64,000 nt of DNA from Pyropia haitanensis (lineage: Eukaryota; Rhodophyta; Bangiophyceae; Bangiales; Bangiaceae), in NCBI GenBank assembly GCA_008729055.1, contig SDUX01000001.1, positions 2,134,623-2,198,622 of the forward strand, in the 5' to 3' direction. Positions 19,272 through 30,158 of this stretch are shown here, one piece after another; the stretch's first letter is position 1; each line of letters starts with the position of its first letter. The notes below the pieces were generated by a model. The model saw only the letters and a list, made by a program, of their open reading frames with translations. It was not told where the DNA came from and ran no database searches. Both the position numbers and the translations under genes were made by a program.

Positions 19272-21936
19272 GAGGGGAGGAGCGTTGGCAGGAGGGGGGG
19301 TGTTCGCGGGTGCGGCGGTGGTGGCCGATGCGTCGGCAGTGAGAAGGTTCGTGGCCGGTGCGTCGGCGGTGAAGTCAGGCTCGGGAGGGTATGGTGAACG
19401 CCGTCAGCCGTCGTGAACGGCGTGGACGGGACGATGCAGTGGGGCAGCCGGGGAGACAGAGCGCCGCGATCACCGCGGCTGCCAGGACGTGGTGCTCAAG
19501 CAAGGCAAAGTGACCAGTGGTCGGCATCTGCCCTGGACGGACGGGTCGACCCAAGCTTGTGGCTCACAACGACGGTGGAGTGGTCTGTTGACGGCTTGCG
19601 AGCCGCAACGTGGTCACGCTCCACATCTATAGTAGCCCCCCTGACTCCTCTTGGAGGAGCCCTCTCCTTCTCGGACGAGGCGCAGTGCATCGTCAAGGGA
19701 CAGGACGGCGGCTCCGCGTGGTCCACACAGACCAGCGACAAGGCTGGCACTCCGTGCACCGGGCGACATTGCCCTATGCGTATGCCCCTCTCCTCTTCCC
19801 TGGCCACTCCACGCACATGCTCCTCTCCTTTCCGCCTCCCTCCCCCTCGACCCCCCCCTCTCCCGCACGTAGGAATCTGCAGGTGGGTTTTGCCGCGCGG
19901 CAAAACGTACGGAAGCAGCACAAAGTTCACCTTGTACTGCACCTTTGTGTTGGCCTGCACGCCAACAAGGGTGGACTTTGCGTCGGGCAAGCCGGCGGTC
20001 CTGCCCACCAGCCCCGTCCCGTCGTTGCCGGCAAGTACTGTCTACGAACTGCGTGTTCCTCCCCTTCTGACGCCCTTGGTCACGCCTTCCACGCCGCGAT
20101 GGCGCCGCCAACGCCGCAGCATCCTCACCCCACGTGCTCCCCACTCATCCGCTCGCTTGCCGCCAGGATGGGAGCCGCATGGCCTGGCGGGCAGCCAGGC
20201 CCTCCGCTGCTGCGGCCAAAAGGGCGTGTAGGGGAGGGGCCGCTCGGCTGGCAACCCTGGTCGGCACGGCGGAGGCGACGGCGGCGGCGGACATACAACC
20301 CGCGCTTGGCGCCACCACCGGGCGACGCCAGGAGACATCCGTGTCGAGATTTACATTCGCGAACCTATCCACCGGACAGTCTGCGTCCGCTCGGCCTCGC
20401 GCCCGGCCGGGCTGGACCGCCGTTGTGGCGGCCGTGCAGCCGCCGCGGCCGTGCACGCGCGCCATGACAATCCGCTCGCGGGGATCGCGCCACCGGCTGC
20501 TGGGACTTCCGTCGCGACGGCGGTGTTGCGGGCGGGGGACAGCCCCAGCTCCGCCAGATCACCCCTCCGTCTCGCGCCACATGCGAAGTATCCCTCACCC
20601 CACACGGTAGAGACCGCATCGGCTTTGATCTCCGCGCCATAATCATACGAGGAAAGGGACCATGTCGAGGTGATTTCGTGCGCCCGTCTCGCTTTCGAAT
20701 GGGAAACGTCCTCGCGGCGCCGCAGACGGCGGCCCCATCAGCACCCGGTCGCCAGCGAGGCCGACGAGATGCATCGACAGCGCGAGGCGGGCGAGAGCGG
20801 CAGAGTGAAGGGGACCTTCAAACCTTGCTGTGCCGCCTGGACCGCACGAGCGTGCTCGACCAGCCGTGCTCCGGTCTCGAGAGAGCCGTTTGGGTGCCAG
20901 CGGGGGCCCCCGCCGGGGGAGGAGGGGCGGACAAAGTCGGCAGCCCCGGCGGGCCGGCGGCGTGAAGCAGCAGCTCCGTCGCTGTGCCTCGACGCTAGCC
21001 ACCCACCTGGGTGCCGCTCACGCGATCCGCGATGGCGATCCAGGAGCCCTCCTGGGTGCCCCTCCATGAGCTATTGAGGCCAGGGGGGGGGGCTGAAAGG
21101 AGAAGGCGTGGTTGAGGAGGGAGGGAGAGGCCTCGCCAGCCGCGGCACCCCACTGACAGGGGTAGAGCGGGCTGGCGGGAAACCCTCTCGGGCGTTTTCC
21201 GCCCGGCCTGCGGCGTGGCCGGGGGGTCGGCACCTCTCCGCGAGGGAATGGATGGAGGAGGGCACGACGGCTACGCCAGAGATGGAAAGAAAACGGGCCG
21301 ACGCGACACACGCCCGCCACCGCGGCCGCGCGTCGGATCCCGCCCATCTGCGGCCGCTGGGTGTGTGTGTACCCGCGGTGACACGGCCGCCGCTAGCGCG
21401 ACAGCAACAGTCAAGAAGACCAGAAAAGACGGGGGCGGCGGCAGAAGACAGCCGGGTGCCGCATGGCGCGGGGCTCCACCGCGCCCTTCCCCAGCCGCCC
21501 ACGCCGCATCCTTCTTCCCTTTGGGTGGGCGGCGGGGAGGGGCCGCGCCGCCAGCCGGCGGCCGAGCCGCGCACTCGCGACAGCGTCTGCCGGCGCCGCG
21601 TGCTGCCACGGGTCGACGCCGTACTCCCTTGCTGCCCCCCCCGGCGGTCGGTCCGCTCCGCTCGTCGCACGCGTCGCCGACCGCCGCGCGTGGCGCTTTC
21701 AGTGGATGCCCCCGCGCGCGCCACTGTCGGCCGCGGGTTCAAGGAGGGGGTTTGGAGGGGGGGGTCGTCGTGAGCGCCTTGTTGGACGCCCTCTGCCGCT
21801 CCCAGCTCCCTCGCCACCATCCCATTCCGCCGCCGCTCCCCACCCCTCCGACAAGGTCTTCCCGCCCCTATCCGCTGCCTTTTGCCGCACAGGCACTGGC
21901 AACCGCACTCAGTCGTGAAGGCCGGCGGGAGAGAAG
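19272..21936. other. long intergenic stretch, one candidate exon
   Basis: 2.66 kb between the divergent FKBP and GATA genes. Apart from a short minus-strand segment at 19911-20037 that looks like an exon, no family resemblance is visible. The second half (21080-21900) is GC-rich with many overlapping open frames. Confidence 0.35.
19911..20037 (-). CDS. candidate isolated exon of an unrecognised gene
   Basis: A 127-nt minus-strand segment is bounded by a CAG acceptor (20038-20040) and a GTACGT donor (19905-19910). Its one sensible frame reads LAGNDGTGLVGRT, then AGLPDAKSTLVGVQANTKVQ and YKVNFVLLP. This is compositionally normal, beta-strand-like protein, unlike the Arg/Pro/Ala noise of chance frames nearby. 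No partner exon or family was identified. It could be a real exon of an undetected gene or a gene relic. Confidence 0.3.
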
Positions 21937-24047
21937 ATGGTGGCACCGCGAGCCACCATCCGCGAGCGGCACATCAAGAGGACTCGGGGCGGAGAGATGT
22001 GCACCCAGGGAAACCGCGAGCACGCCATCACCGCAGCAACCAACCCCAACAATTCTTCCTATCCCCGTCACCGGCGGCACGTCGTGGACAAACCCGCTTT
22101 CATGATGCGCAGCACGGCCGCACGGGGCGGCGAAGCTGGCGAAAATGCCGGCCGATGGGCGTCTCCGCCGTCCAATGCCGGACTGACCTCCCCCCCCGGC
22201 GGCACGCCACGGTGGCAGACCGGTTCCGGCGGCGCAGCCGCCGCGGCGGCCGCTTGGGACGCTGACCACAGCAGCAGTGGCGGTGGCCATGGCGGTGGTG
22301 GCGGCGGTAGCAGCAGCGGCAGTGGCGGCCAAGTCAGCGGCGGCGGCGGCGGCGGCGGTGGCGGCGGTGGCGCCGGCCATGGCGGCGGGCGCCCGCGGAA
22401 TCGGGCGGGCCGCTTTGTTGCCCGCCCCGGCCGGGTGCGAGCCGACGGCAGCGCCGCGCCTCGCACGTGCGCCGCGTGCGGGACGGACGTGACGACGCAG
22501 TGGCGGACGGGCTTGCGGCCGACCGAGTCGTTGTGCAATGGTAAGAAGCCGAGGGGATGGGTGGATGCGGACGGATGTCGATGGTCACGGCAACTGGACC
22601 TTTTTTTTTTTTTTTTCTTTTTTCGATGGCAACCTCTGAGGAGGGGGCGACGGCAAACGGGCGAGAGAGAAGGGGGCGCGGATGGGAAAGGAGGACGTCA
22701 AGCCCAGTGGCGCCGACCAGTGTCTGACGCAGCGCGGACCGCTCTCTCTGTCGTGAGCACCCGTGCGTCTTGTCCCGTTGATTGCCCGCGACCGTCGGCG
22801 CAGCGTGTGGTATCCGCCTCCGACGGGCGGGGTCTGGCCGGCGGGGCGTCCCGCCAGCGGGCGTGTTTGTCCGGGGCGTGACCAAGACCCCCCCCCCGCG
22901 CCCGCAGGGCCGCAACGGTGACGCACACGGCCCGCCGCCCGAGCGGCCGTGGCCGACAGAGGCGGCGGGTGGGCGGCACACCCCGCCGGGTGCCCTCGCC
23001 AACAGCGACGCCGCCAGTTTCGGCGCTACAGGGCACCACCAGCGGCTGCCGCCCGTAACTGGCGCCGGGGGAGTGGCCGCTATGCCCGCCGTCGACGACG
23101 ACGGCACGGCACACGGCGGCACAACGCCGACGCGGCGGTGGTACGGGTGGCCGGCGGCGACAGCGGCGACGACGACAGCAGCATCGACGCCATCCCTGCC
23201 ACCACCGCTGACGCTGCCGCCACTGCGGCGGCAGTGTAGCGGTGGCACCCCCGCCGACCTGGCAGCGGGCGGCTTCCCGACGCACGCGGCGCCGCCGTTG
23301 CCGCCGCTGCCGCCGCTGCAGTGGCGGCACGCCCCCGCCGCCGCCGCGGCAAGGGGCGTGCGGCGGCCGTCGCAGCCACCACCCCCGCCGCTATGCCTGG
23401 GCGCCCCCGCCACCGGCGCCGCCGCCGTGACGGGCGCCCCCGCGGCCCCACCGGCGCCGCCGTCGCCGCTGTGGCTTGGGGCTGCCGCGGACGACGGCGT
23501 GCGCGCGACGCCGCCACCGTCGCCGCCGCCGTGGCTGGGCCGCCACGCCGGCGGCGGCACGAGTGGCGGCCGCCGCCCGTCGCCGCCCCCCGCGGCGGCA
23601 CCACCGCCACCGCCACGCTGGGGCGCCCCTGCCACCGGCGCCGCGGCGGCGACGACCGCCGTCTCGGTACAACCGCCACCATCGCGGTGGCCGTCACGCG
23701 CGCACGGCGGGCTCGCCTCGGTAGCGGCGGCGGACGGTCTCGCGGCGCCGCGGGCATCCCCACCGCCGGGGCGCGGCGGACGCATCGGGTTCGGGCCGAG
23801 CCGCGGGCGGACCGCGCTGCCGCCGCCGCCGCCACGGTGGCTAGGTGACCCCGCGGCCGCCGACGCGACCGCCGGTCGGCCGCCGCCGTCGCCACCGCCG
23901 CTGTCGCTGCCGCCGCCGCCGCCGCGGCCGCCGCGGCCGCCGCCACCGCCGCCACCGCCGCCACCGCCGCCGCGCGGCGGGGCGGCGCTCCCGTCGTTTG
24001 CGTCGCTGCTCGAAACGCTCCGCCAGCGGGCGGCTGGGGAGGACTGA
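21937..24047 (+). CDS. GATA-type zinc finger transcription factor (two exons)
   Basis: Nuclear DNA-binding protein with one GATA finger of the CX2CX18CX2C class. The finger is split by a phase-1 intron (22541-22803, 263 bp, donor GTAAGA, acceptor CAG). Exon 1 ends CAACGTDVTTQWRTG...SLCN and exon 2 (from 22804) resumes with ACGIRLRR, so splicing rebuilds the canonical LCNACGIR. The tryptophan and the basic residues after the last cysteine are present. Outside the finger the protein is low complexity: Gly/Ser runs before it, and Ala/Pro/Gly-rich sequence for ~400 residues after it, ending in a helical SFASLLETLRQRAAGED. The first ATG at 21937 is used; ATG 22102 (MMRSTAARGG) is an alternative. 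The finger is certain, the extent of the tails much less so. Confidence 0.82.
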
Positions 24048-24690
24048 GCGCCCGCCGCGGCGCGAGGTAGGCGGGCGGCTGGGAGGAGGACGCCTGGGGG
24101 CGGGGAGAACGCCGCGGCTCCCACGGGGCGGCCGGCCACCCACAGCGCGGTCCAGCCCAGCCAAAGTGGGAGAGCAACTGGGGGAAGAAGCGGAGGTGGG
24201 AAGGGGAAGGGGTGGCGTGCCCATCCAGGCAGGCAGCCGCCACGCGCGCGGGAGACGGGGCATCGGGGGGAAGGGCGTAGGCGGCACGTCGGCGCCCGCC
24301 AACGGCGCACGCCGCGGTAACGGCGGCGTACGCTGCGGTAACGGCGGCGCACGCGCAGCATAGAGGAGGTGTTGTCCAGGAGAGGCGCGGCGAGCAGAGC
24401 GAGCGACGCTGTGACCATGGCGGGGAGGAGGGGAGCGCAGACGCACATCAAACCCGTTAACCAGCACCAATCCAGTCGCACGCACCGCTGGGCGGCACGC
24501 CCGCAGCAGCTCGGCGACAAGACAGGGGGAGCGACGGCGGCCGCGGCACCGCGCGGCGCGGCGCGGCGCGGCGGTCCACCACCGGGGCGCGACTCGCTCG
24601 CCTGGTCGGCGCCACCTCCCGCGCATCTCCCAACCAAAGGGGGAGCCACGATGGCACGGGCGGGCGGGCGGGCGGGCGGGCGGGCGGGCG

Positions 24691-24723
<33 letters not shown>

Positions 24724-24754
24724 CGCAGCACCAGCCCAAACGATCCGCCCCCCC
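24048..24754. other. intergenic between convergent GATA and ORC3 genes
   Basis: 707 bp with no recognised coding. It includes a (CGGG)n stretch running into (CGG)n at 24655-24722, immediately beyond the ORC3 stop codon. Confidence 0.45.
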
Positions 24755-25434
24755 TCAGTGCGGGTAAAACAGGCGCGAGACGGTGTCCCCACGGCGGCCG
24801 CCCGCGCGGACGACGCCGAGAAACTGGAGCGCCTTGGCCGCCTCGACAAACGCCACCGCCGGCGCCGTGCCGTCGCCGCCGTCGCCACCGTCACCGCCGT
24901 CGCCGGCGCCGTCGCCATTGCCGCCGGCGCCGTCTGGGTTCGCAGCCCCCCCCTCCCCCCCTCGCCCTCACCCCCCCCCCCCCCCCCTCGCATCGCCGCA
25001 CGCGCCTCCGCCTCCGCGACCACCCCCGTATACCAGTCGGCCACACCCACGCGGCGGCCGGCCGCCGCGAGGTGGCGCCACGCCCCCCCCACCCCCCCCC
25101 CCCCCCCGCGAGTGCCCGCCCCACCGCCGCCCGTGGGGCGGCCGCCCCCACCCCCGCCGCCGCCGCCCAGCCGCCGCCGTCCGCGACGACCGCCTCGGCC
25201 AGCGGCAGCCGCCGCGGGTCGGTTAGGCAGCCGAGGAAGGTGCGGAGGGCGGCCGCCGCCGCCGCGCGGCCGCCGCGGGTGCCCGCCGCCGTGGGGGGGG
25301 CCGCGGTCGTGGCCGCCGCGTAGGCGGCGGCGCGGCGGCGCTTGGCGCCAACGGCGCCGCCGACGGCGGCGGCGGCGGCCGCGCCGCCGGTGCCGCCGCG
25401 GGCGCCCGCCAGCAGCGACGCGCGGACGCCGCCA

Positions 25435-25487
<53 letters not shown>

Positions 25488-26593
25488 AGGGGGCGGGCCG
25501 GCCGTGGCGTCGGCGGCGTCGGTGGCCGCCGCCGCCGGCGGCGGCGGCGGCGCCATGTCGACGAGCGCCTCGGCAATCGCCGCGACCGCCGCGTGCAGCG
25601 GGCGGAGGACGCCCGTGGACGGCGGCGGCCGCGGCGGCAGCGGCTGTCGAGCCGCCGCGGCCGCGGCGGGCGCCGCCGCCGCCGGCGCCGCCGCGGCTGC
25701 CGCGGCCGCCCACGCGGCGGGGCCGTCGTCGGCGTCGGCGTTGGCGTCGGCCGTCCCCCCCCCCCGCCAGCCGCCAGCGTCAGCGCCACTCCCACCAGCG
25801 TCGTCCCCCCCCCCCCCCCGGCACCCGACGGCGGCGGCGCCACCGCCGCCGCCGCCCACCCCCCCTCGGCAGGGTCCCCCCCCACGGCAAGGATCGCCGC
25901 CCACGCGTCGGCCAGCTGCCGCAGCTCGACGCGCCCCATCCCCGCAATGTACCCCGCCGCGGCACGGATGAGGGGCACCTCGGCCAGCGCCGCGACAGTC
26001 GGCGTGGCGGCCGGGTCGGGCCAGCCGCCCGCCGGCGGCGCCACGCCGGGCGTCTGCACCGTCGGCGGCACGGGCGGCGGGGGCGCCCAGCCGGCAGCGG
26101 CGCGGTCCCCCCACCCCCCCCCCCCCTGCGTCGCCGTCCGAGCCGCCCTCCCCCGCGGCGGCGGCCGCCGCGTCGTCGGCCGCCTCGGCGTCTGCCGCGC
26201 CCACCGCGAGGTGCACGCGCGCAATCGCCACGTGCAGCGGCACGGCCAGCGTCGGCGGCGGCACCCCCCGGGCGGCGGCGACGGCGTGGCGGACGCACGC
26301 CTCGGCCGCCGCCGCGGCGGCACGCCAGTGGGACCAGCCGGTGAGCCACGCGACGGCAGCGTCGACGCCCGCGTGCGTGCCGGCCGGCGCGGCGGCGAGC
26401 GCCGCGGTGACCGACGGCAGGCGGCGGAGGGTGGCGAGCCGGTGGGCGGTGAGGGTGCGCGCGACGGCCGAGACGGAGATGACGGGCGCGACGGGCGCGC
26501 CGCGGAGGGCGGTGAGGGGGCTGGGCGCCCACCCCGCCTCGGCGGCGGCGGCGGCGGCCACGTCCACGCCCGCACCGCCCGCCGCGGCGGTAC

Positions 26594-26630
<37 letters not shown>

Positions 26631-26973
26631 GCGGCAGCGGAGGTGGGCGAGGCTCAGCGGCCCCCCCAGCGGCGCCTCCCAAAAGTGTACCGCGTAGACG
26701 AGGCGGAGCGCGGCGCGCAGCGCGGTCACCCCCCCCCCCGCGTGGGCGGCGACGCCCACCACCACCCCCGGCCCGACCACCACCGGCGCCGCCCGCCCAA
26801 TGATGGTCGCACAAAAGATGGCGGCCGCGGCGGTGCGGGGGGGGGGAGGCCCACCGCGACGGGGCGCATCGCGCCGCGCTCGCGGCAGCCCAGCGCCGAC
26901 ACGCAGCGGCGGACGCCCGCGGCGCCGCCCACGCCGGCGAGGAGCGTCACGCCCGGGGGGGGGTGGCCGCTGC

Positions 26974-27029
<56 letters not shown>

Positions 27030-27777
27030 GGGTCGTCGCCGCCCCAGCCCCAGCCGTCGTCCGCGTCGGGGAGGCTCGTGGTGACGGCGGCGGGGGTGGC
27101 GGCCGCGGCGGCGGCGGCGGCGGCGGCCGGCCGAGACCGCCCCGCCCCCCCCCCCCCGCCGCCGCACCGCCCGCCGCCGCCGCCGCCGCCGCGGCTGCCG
27201 CCGCGGCCGCCGCCAGCGCCCGCCGCCGCGCGTCGTTCCGCAGCGCCGCGAGGTAGATGAGGTCGCGGATGACCTCGGGCGGGAAGGCGTCGGCGTCTTC
27301 GAGGGCGACGAGCAGGTGCGGCGGTGGCTCCCCCCCCCCCCCCCCCCCTCCTCCCCACCGTCGTCCCCCCCCCCCGGCCCAAACGCGGCCGCGGCGGCCG
27401 AGGCGACGGTGGCCGCCCCTCCCCCCCCCCCCCCCCCAGCGGGCACCCCCCCCCATGCGCCGCCGCCCGCAGCAGCCGCACGGTCACCCCCCCCCGCACC
27501 CGCGTGGCGAGGCGGTCGACGAGCCAGCCGAGGCCGTCGGCACGGTCGGCGGCCCCCCCCCCCGCGCCGAGGTGCGCCCACAAGACCACGACGGCGGGGC
27601 CGCCGGGGGGGGCGTCCGCCGCCGCCACCGCCGCGTTGGCCGCCGCCGCCGCCGCGGCGACGGCGGGCGCGCGGGTGTGGTCGACGGCCGCCGCCGCCGC
27701 CGTGGCGGCGGTGGCCCAGGCGCGGGTGAAGCCGCGGCACGGGTTGGGGGGGGGGGGGGGGGGTCACTGGGGGCCAT
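24755..27777 (-). CDS. ORC3: origin recognition complex subunit 3; frame changes at C/G runs
   Basis: Subunit of the six-protein complex that licenses replication origins. The end is diagnostic: AFVEAAKALQFLGVV, then GDTVSRLFYPH and the stop at 24755-24757, matching the ELQFLGF...TDHVARLTW ending of animal ORC3. Other family segments in order are VVVLWAHLGAG (~27590), HLLVALEDADAFPPEVIRDL (~27310), IFCATIIGRAAP (~26810), ALRAALRLVYAVHFWEAPLG (~26700; compare the LQLaLl-HFy--PLs stretch), EVPLIRAAAGYIAGMG (~25950), FLGCLTDPRRLPLAEAVV (~25210) and VGVADWYTGVVAEAEARAAM (~25040). The start is probably the ATG at 27775-27777. These blocks lie in different frames; each switch falls at a C/G homopolymer (24971-24987, 25082-25107, 25807-25820, 26836-26846, 27137-27155, 27328-27345, 27422-27437, 27746-27763). 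Long polyalanine and polyglycine separate the blocks. No intron is required. Confidence 0.8.
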
Positions 27778-30158
27778 GGTGTGTTGGGGGGGAGGGGGGG
27801 AGCGGGAGCGGGGGAAGGGGGGGTGACAGACGGAAGAGAGGAGGTGACAGATGGAAGAGGGAGGGGGTGTGGGGGGGAAGATGGGGGAAGAAGGGGATGG
27901 AAGCGGAACGGAGAATGGGGGGGGGGGGGGGAAAGGAAAGCGGGGCGAGAGCGGGAGGGACCGTACGGCGACAGCCGACGGAGCCGCGGGTGGCACCGCG
28001 GGAGCGCGCGCGCGGGAGCGTCGCGGCTAGTGAGAGCCGACAGAGCGCGATGCGCGGCCGCCTGCAGCGACCGTCGAGCGGCGCAGGCGCGACGCACTCG
28101 AGAGCGATTTCACTCTCAACATTTTTTGGATCTGTGAAAATCTTGACGCGTCTAGAACCGTGTGCCCGCGCCGCGCGCCGACGGGCACCCACCGCCAGAC
28201 GCAAGCGCCCCACACCCCGCAGCGGCAGCGGGCGCGGGCGCCTCGGCCGCCCCGCGCGGTCGACGGGGCGGCGGCGCCCACGCCCGGCACCTCGCTGGCC
28301 GTCGCACGCCGCGACGCACGGGCGGTGGGCGGGCGTGCCGCCCGCCGGGCGCCCGCGCGAGACCCGCCCCGGTGCACGCGTCGGGCACCGCGCGGCACGC
28401 CGCCGCCGTGCGCGTGCGTGCACCCCCTGGGCGGGGTCCGCCCAGCTCGCCGCGGCGGCTCCCACCGCCGCCGCAGGCCAGAGCCGCAGAGCAGCGCCGC
28501 CGGCCGCTCACCGGTGGCCAGCCGCGCCCACCGCGATCAGCGGCGGCGGTGGCGGGGGGGGCCGTCTCCACCCGGGCGCGGCTCGACAGTCCCCGCTGCG
28601 CTCCGTCGGCCGCCTCCAACGGCCGCCGCCGCGGCCGTCGCCGGTGCCGCCGCAGTGGTGCGGCCGCGGACGACCGTGGCTCCTCGGCACCGGCGGGCCC
28701 CCGCCCGCTGCCAGAGTTTTGTTCCCTATCGGCGCGAAGCCCGTGCCGGCGGCAGTCCTCGCCACCGACCGCGTCGCCCAACGCCGCCATTGCCCGCCTC
28801 CGGGACGCCTCTATGCGCGCACCGCGCCCGCCACGGCGCGCGTGGCGGGCATGGCTGCCCCTCACCGCGCACCCGCCGTCGAGGCGCGTCGTCGCGGCCG
28901 GCGTGGCCGGTCCGCCGCCGCCGCCAACGTGCGCGCGGGGCTTTGTCCCCCGCCATCGCCGCCGCCGTCGCCTCCGTCATGCCCGCTGCTAGCCGCCGCC
29001 TCGGCGCCGCGGTGGACGCCGACGCCGCCCGGTATTGGCGCGTGGCGACTCGTGCCCACCGCCGCGGCCTCCTGCCCCGCGGTACCCGCCGCAGGCCACC
29101 TTACCGCGGCGATGCCTTACGCGCCAGGACACCGAGTAGGGGGCGCTTTTGTCTGTGCGCCGCGTCCTGTGGGCGCCGCGTTGGTGGGAGCGAGGCGAGG
29201 TATTCCCGACGGTGGCGGCTGGGGGGGGGGGGGGGGGGGTGACACCGCTGGTGGCTGGAAGAGGGGCCGCCTGCGGCAGCCACCGCGGGTTGGCACCCGG
29301 TCATGCGTTCGTTACCATCGCCGCCGCTGTCGCCGCGGCCGACGTGGCCGGTGGCGGCCGCGGCGCCGCTGCCACCGCCAGCCGGCCGCCGCGTCGTTGG
29401 CAAGCCTTGGCTGCAGCCACCGGTGCCGGCAGAGGGCGTGTCTCCCGCTCTCGCGACCGGCAGCGGCTCCGTTTGGAGGTCTGTTTGTACTCGCCCGCAT
29501 CGCCGCCACCGCGGACGAGGTCGCCTGCGTAGACAGCGAACACGTCCAGGGGCGGATAGGCGTGCGGCCCGCCGCCCGCTACTTCCACCGTAGGTTCCCC
29601 GCCTTGCAGCCCCACCCTCCTATCGGTGCTGTGGTACCTGCCGGTCGGGGGATGGCCGCCGCCGCACTTTGGCGCTGTGGCCGTGGATGGCGGCGCGCCC
29701 ACCGGCCTGCAATGAGTGTCCAGGGCCTAGGTGGGAGTTGAGAAAAGTCGGTGAACATTCGCCACCTGACAATTGACAACCCTATTCGTTCTGCTCCACG
29801 GTCCGTTTGTCCAGTCACTGTCGAGGCTGTTTTCTCACGGCGGGATGACAGAGTGGACGCACAGCCAGCACATAGGCGCCGGGCCACACTGGATGCGCCG
29901 ATACAGCGCACAGTTGACCAGCACATCGTTGCGTGACGGCTTGCTGCCTGCGTCTCTGGCCTCAACTGAGATGTGGCGGTGCGTGCCACCCGTCCAGAGG
30001 TGCAGCCGCTTCCCGTTTACGTCCGTCGACGCTTGCTAGCGGTTTGAGCCCGCCCGCGGCTTCCCCATTCATCGTGACGGGCGTTTGGCCTTGCTCGCTT
30101 CCTCACCTACGGGAGGCCTCTTGTGTCGGCGGGGGCGTCTGGACGTGGCGCCTCCACG
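27778..30158. other. intergenic, no gene recognised
   Basis: 2.4 kb between divergent ORC3 and the membrane-protein gene. The part next to ORC3 is purine-rich on the plus strand (27780-27960, GGGGAAGG-type). 28150-29700 is GC-rich with many open frames but no conserved motif; 29700-30120 is nearer average composition and may contain the promoter of the next gene. Confidence 0.4.

Noticed and set aside
28152..29741. Large open frames between ORC3 and the membrane protein gene
   Set aside because: Arg/Pro/Ala-rich in every frame, with no motif or splice pattern.
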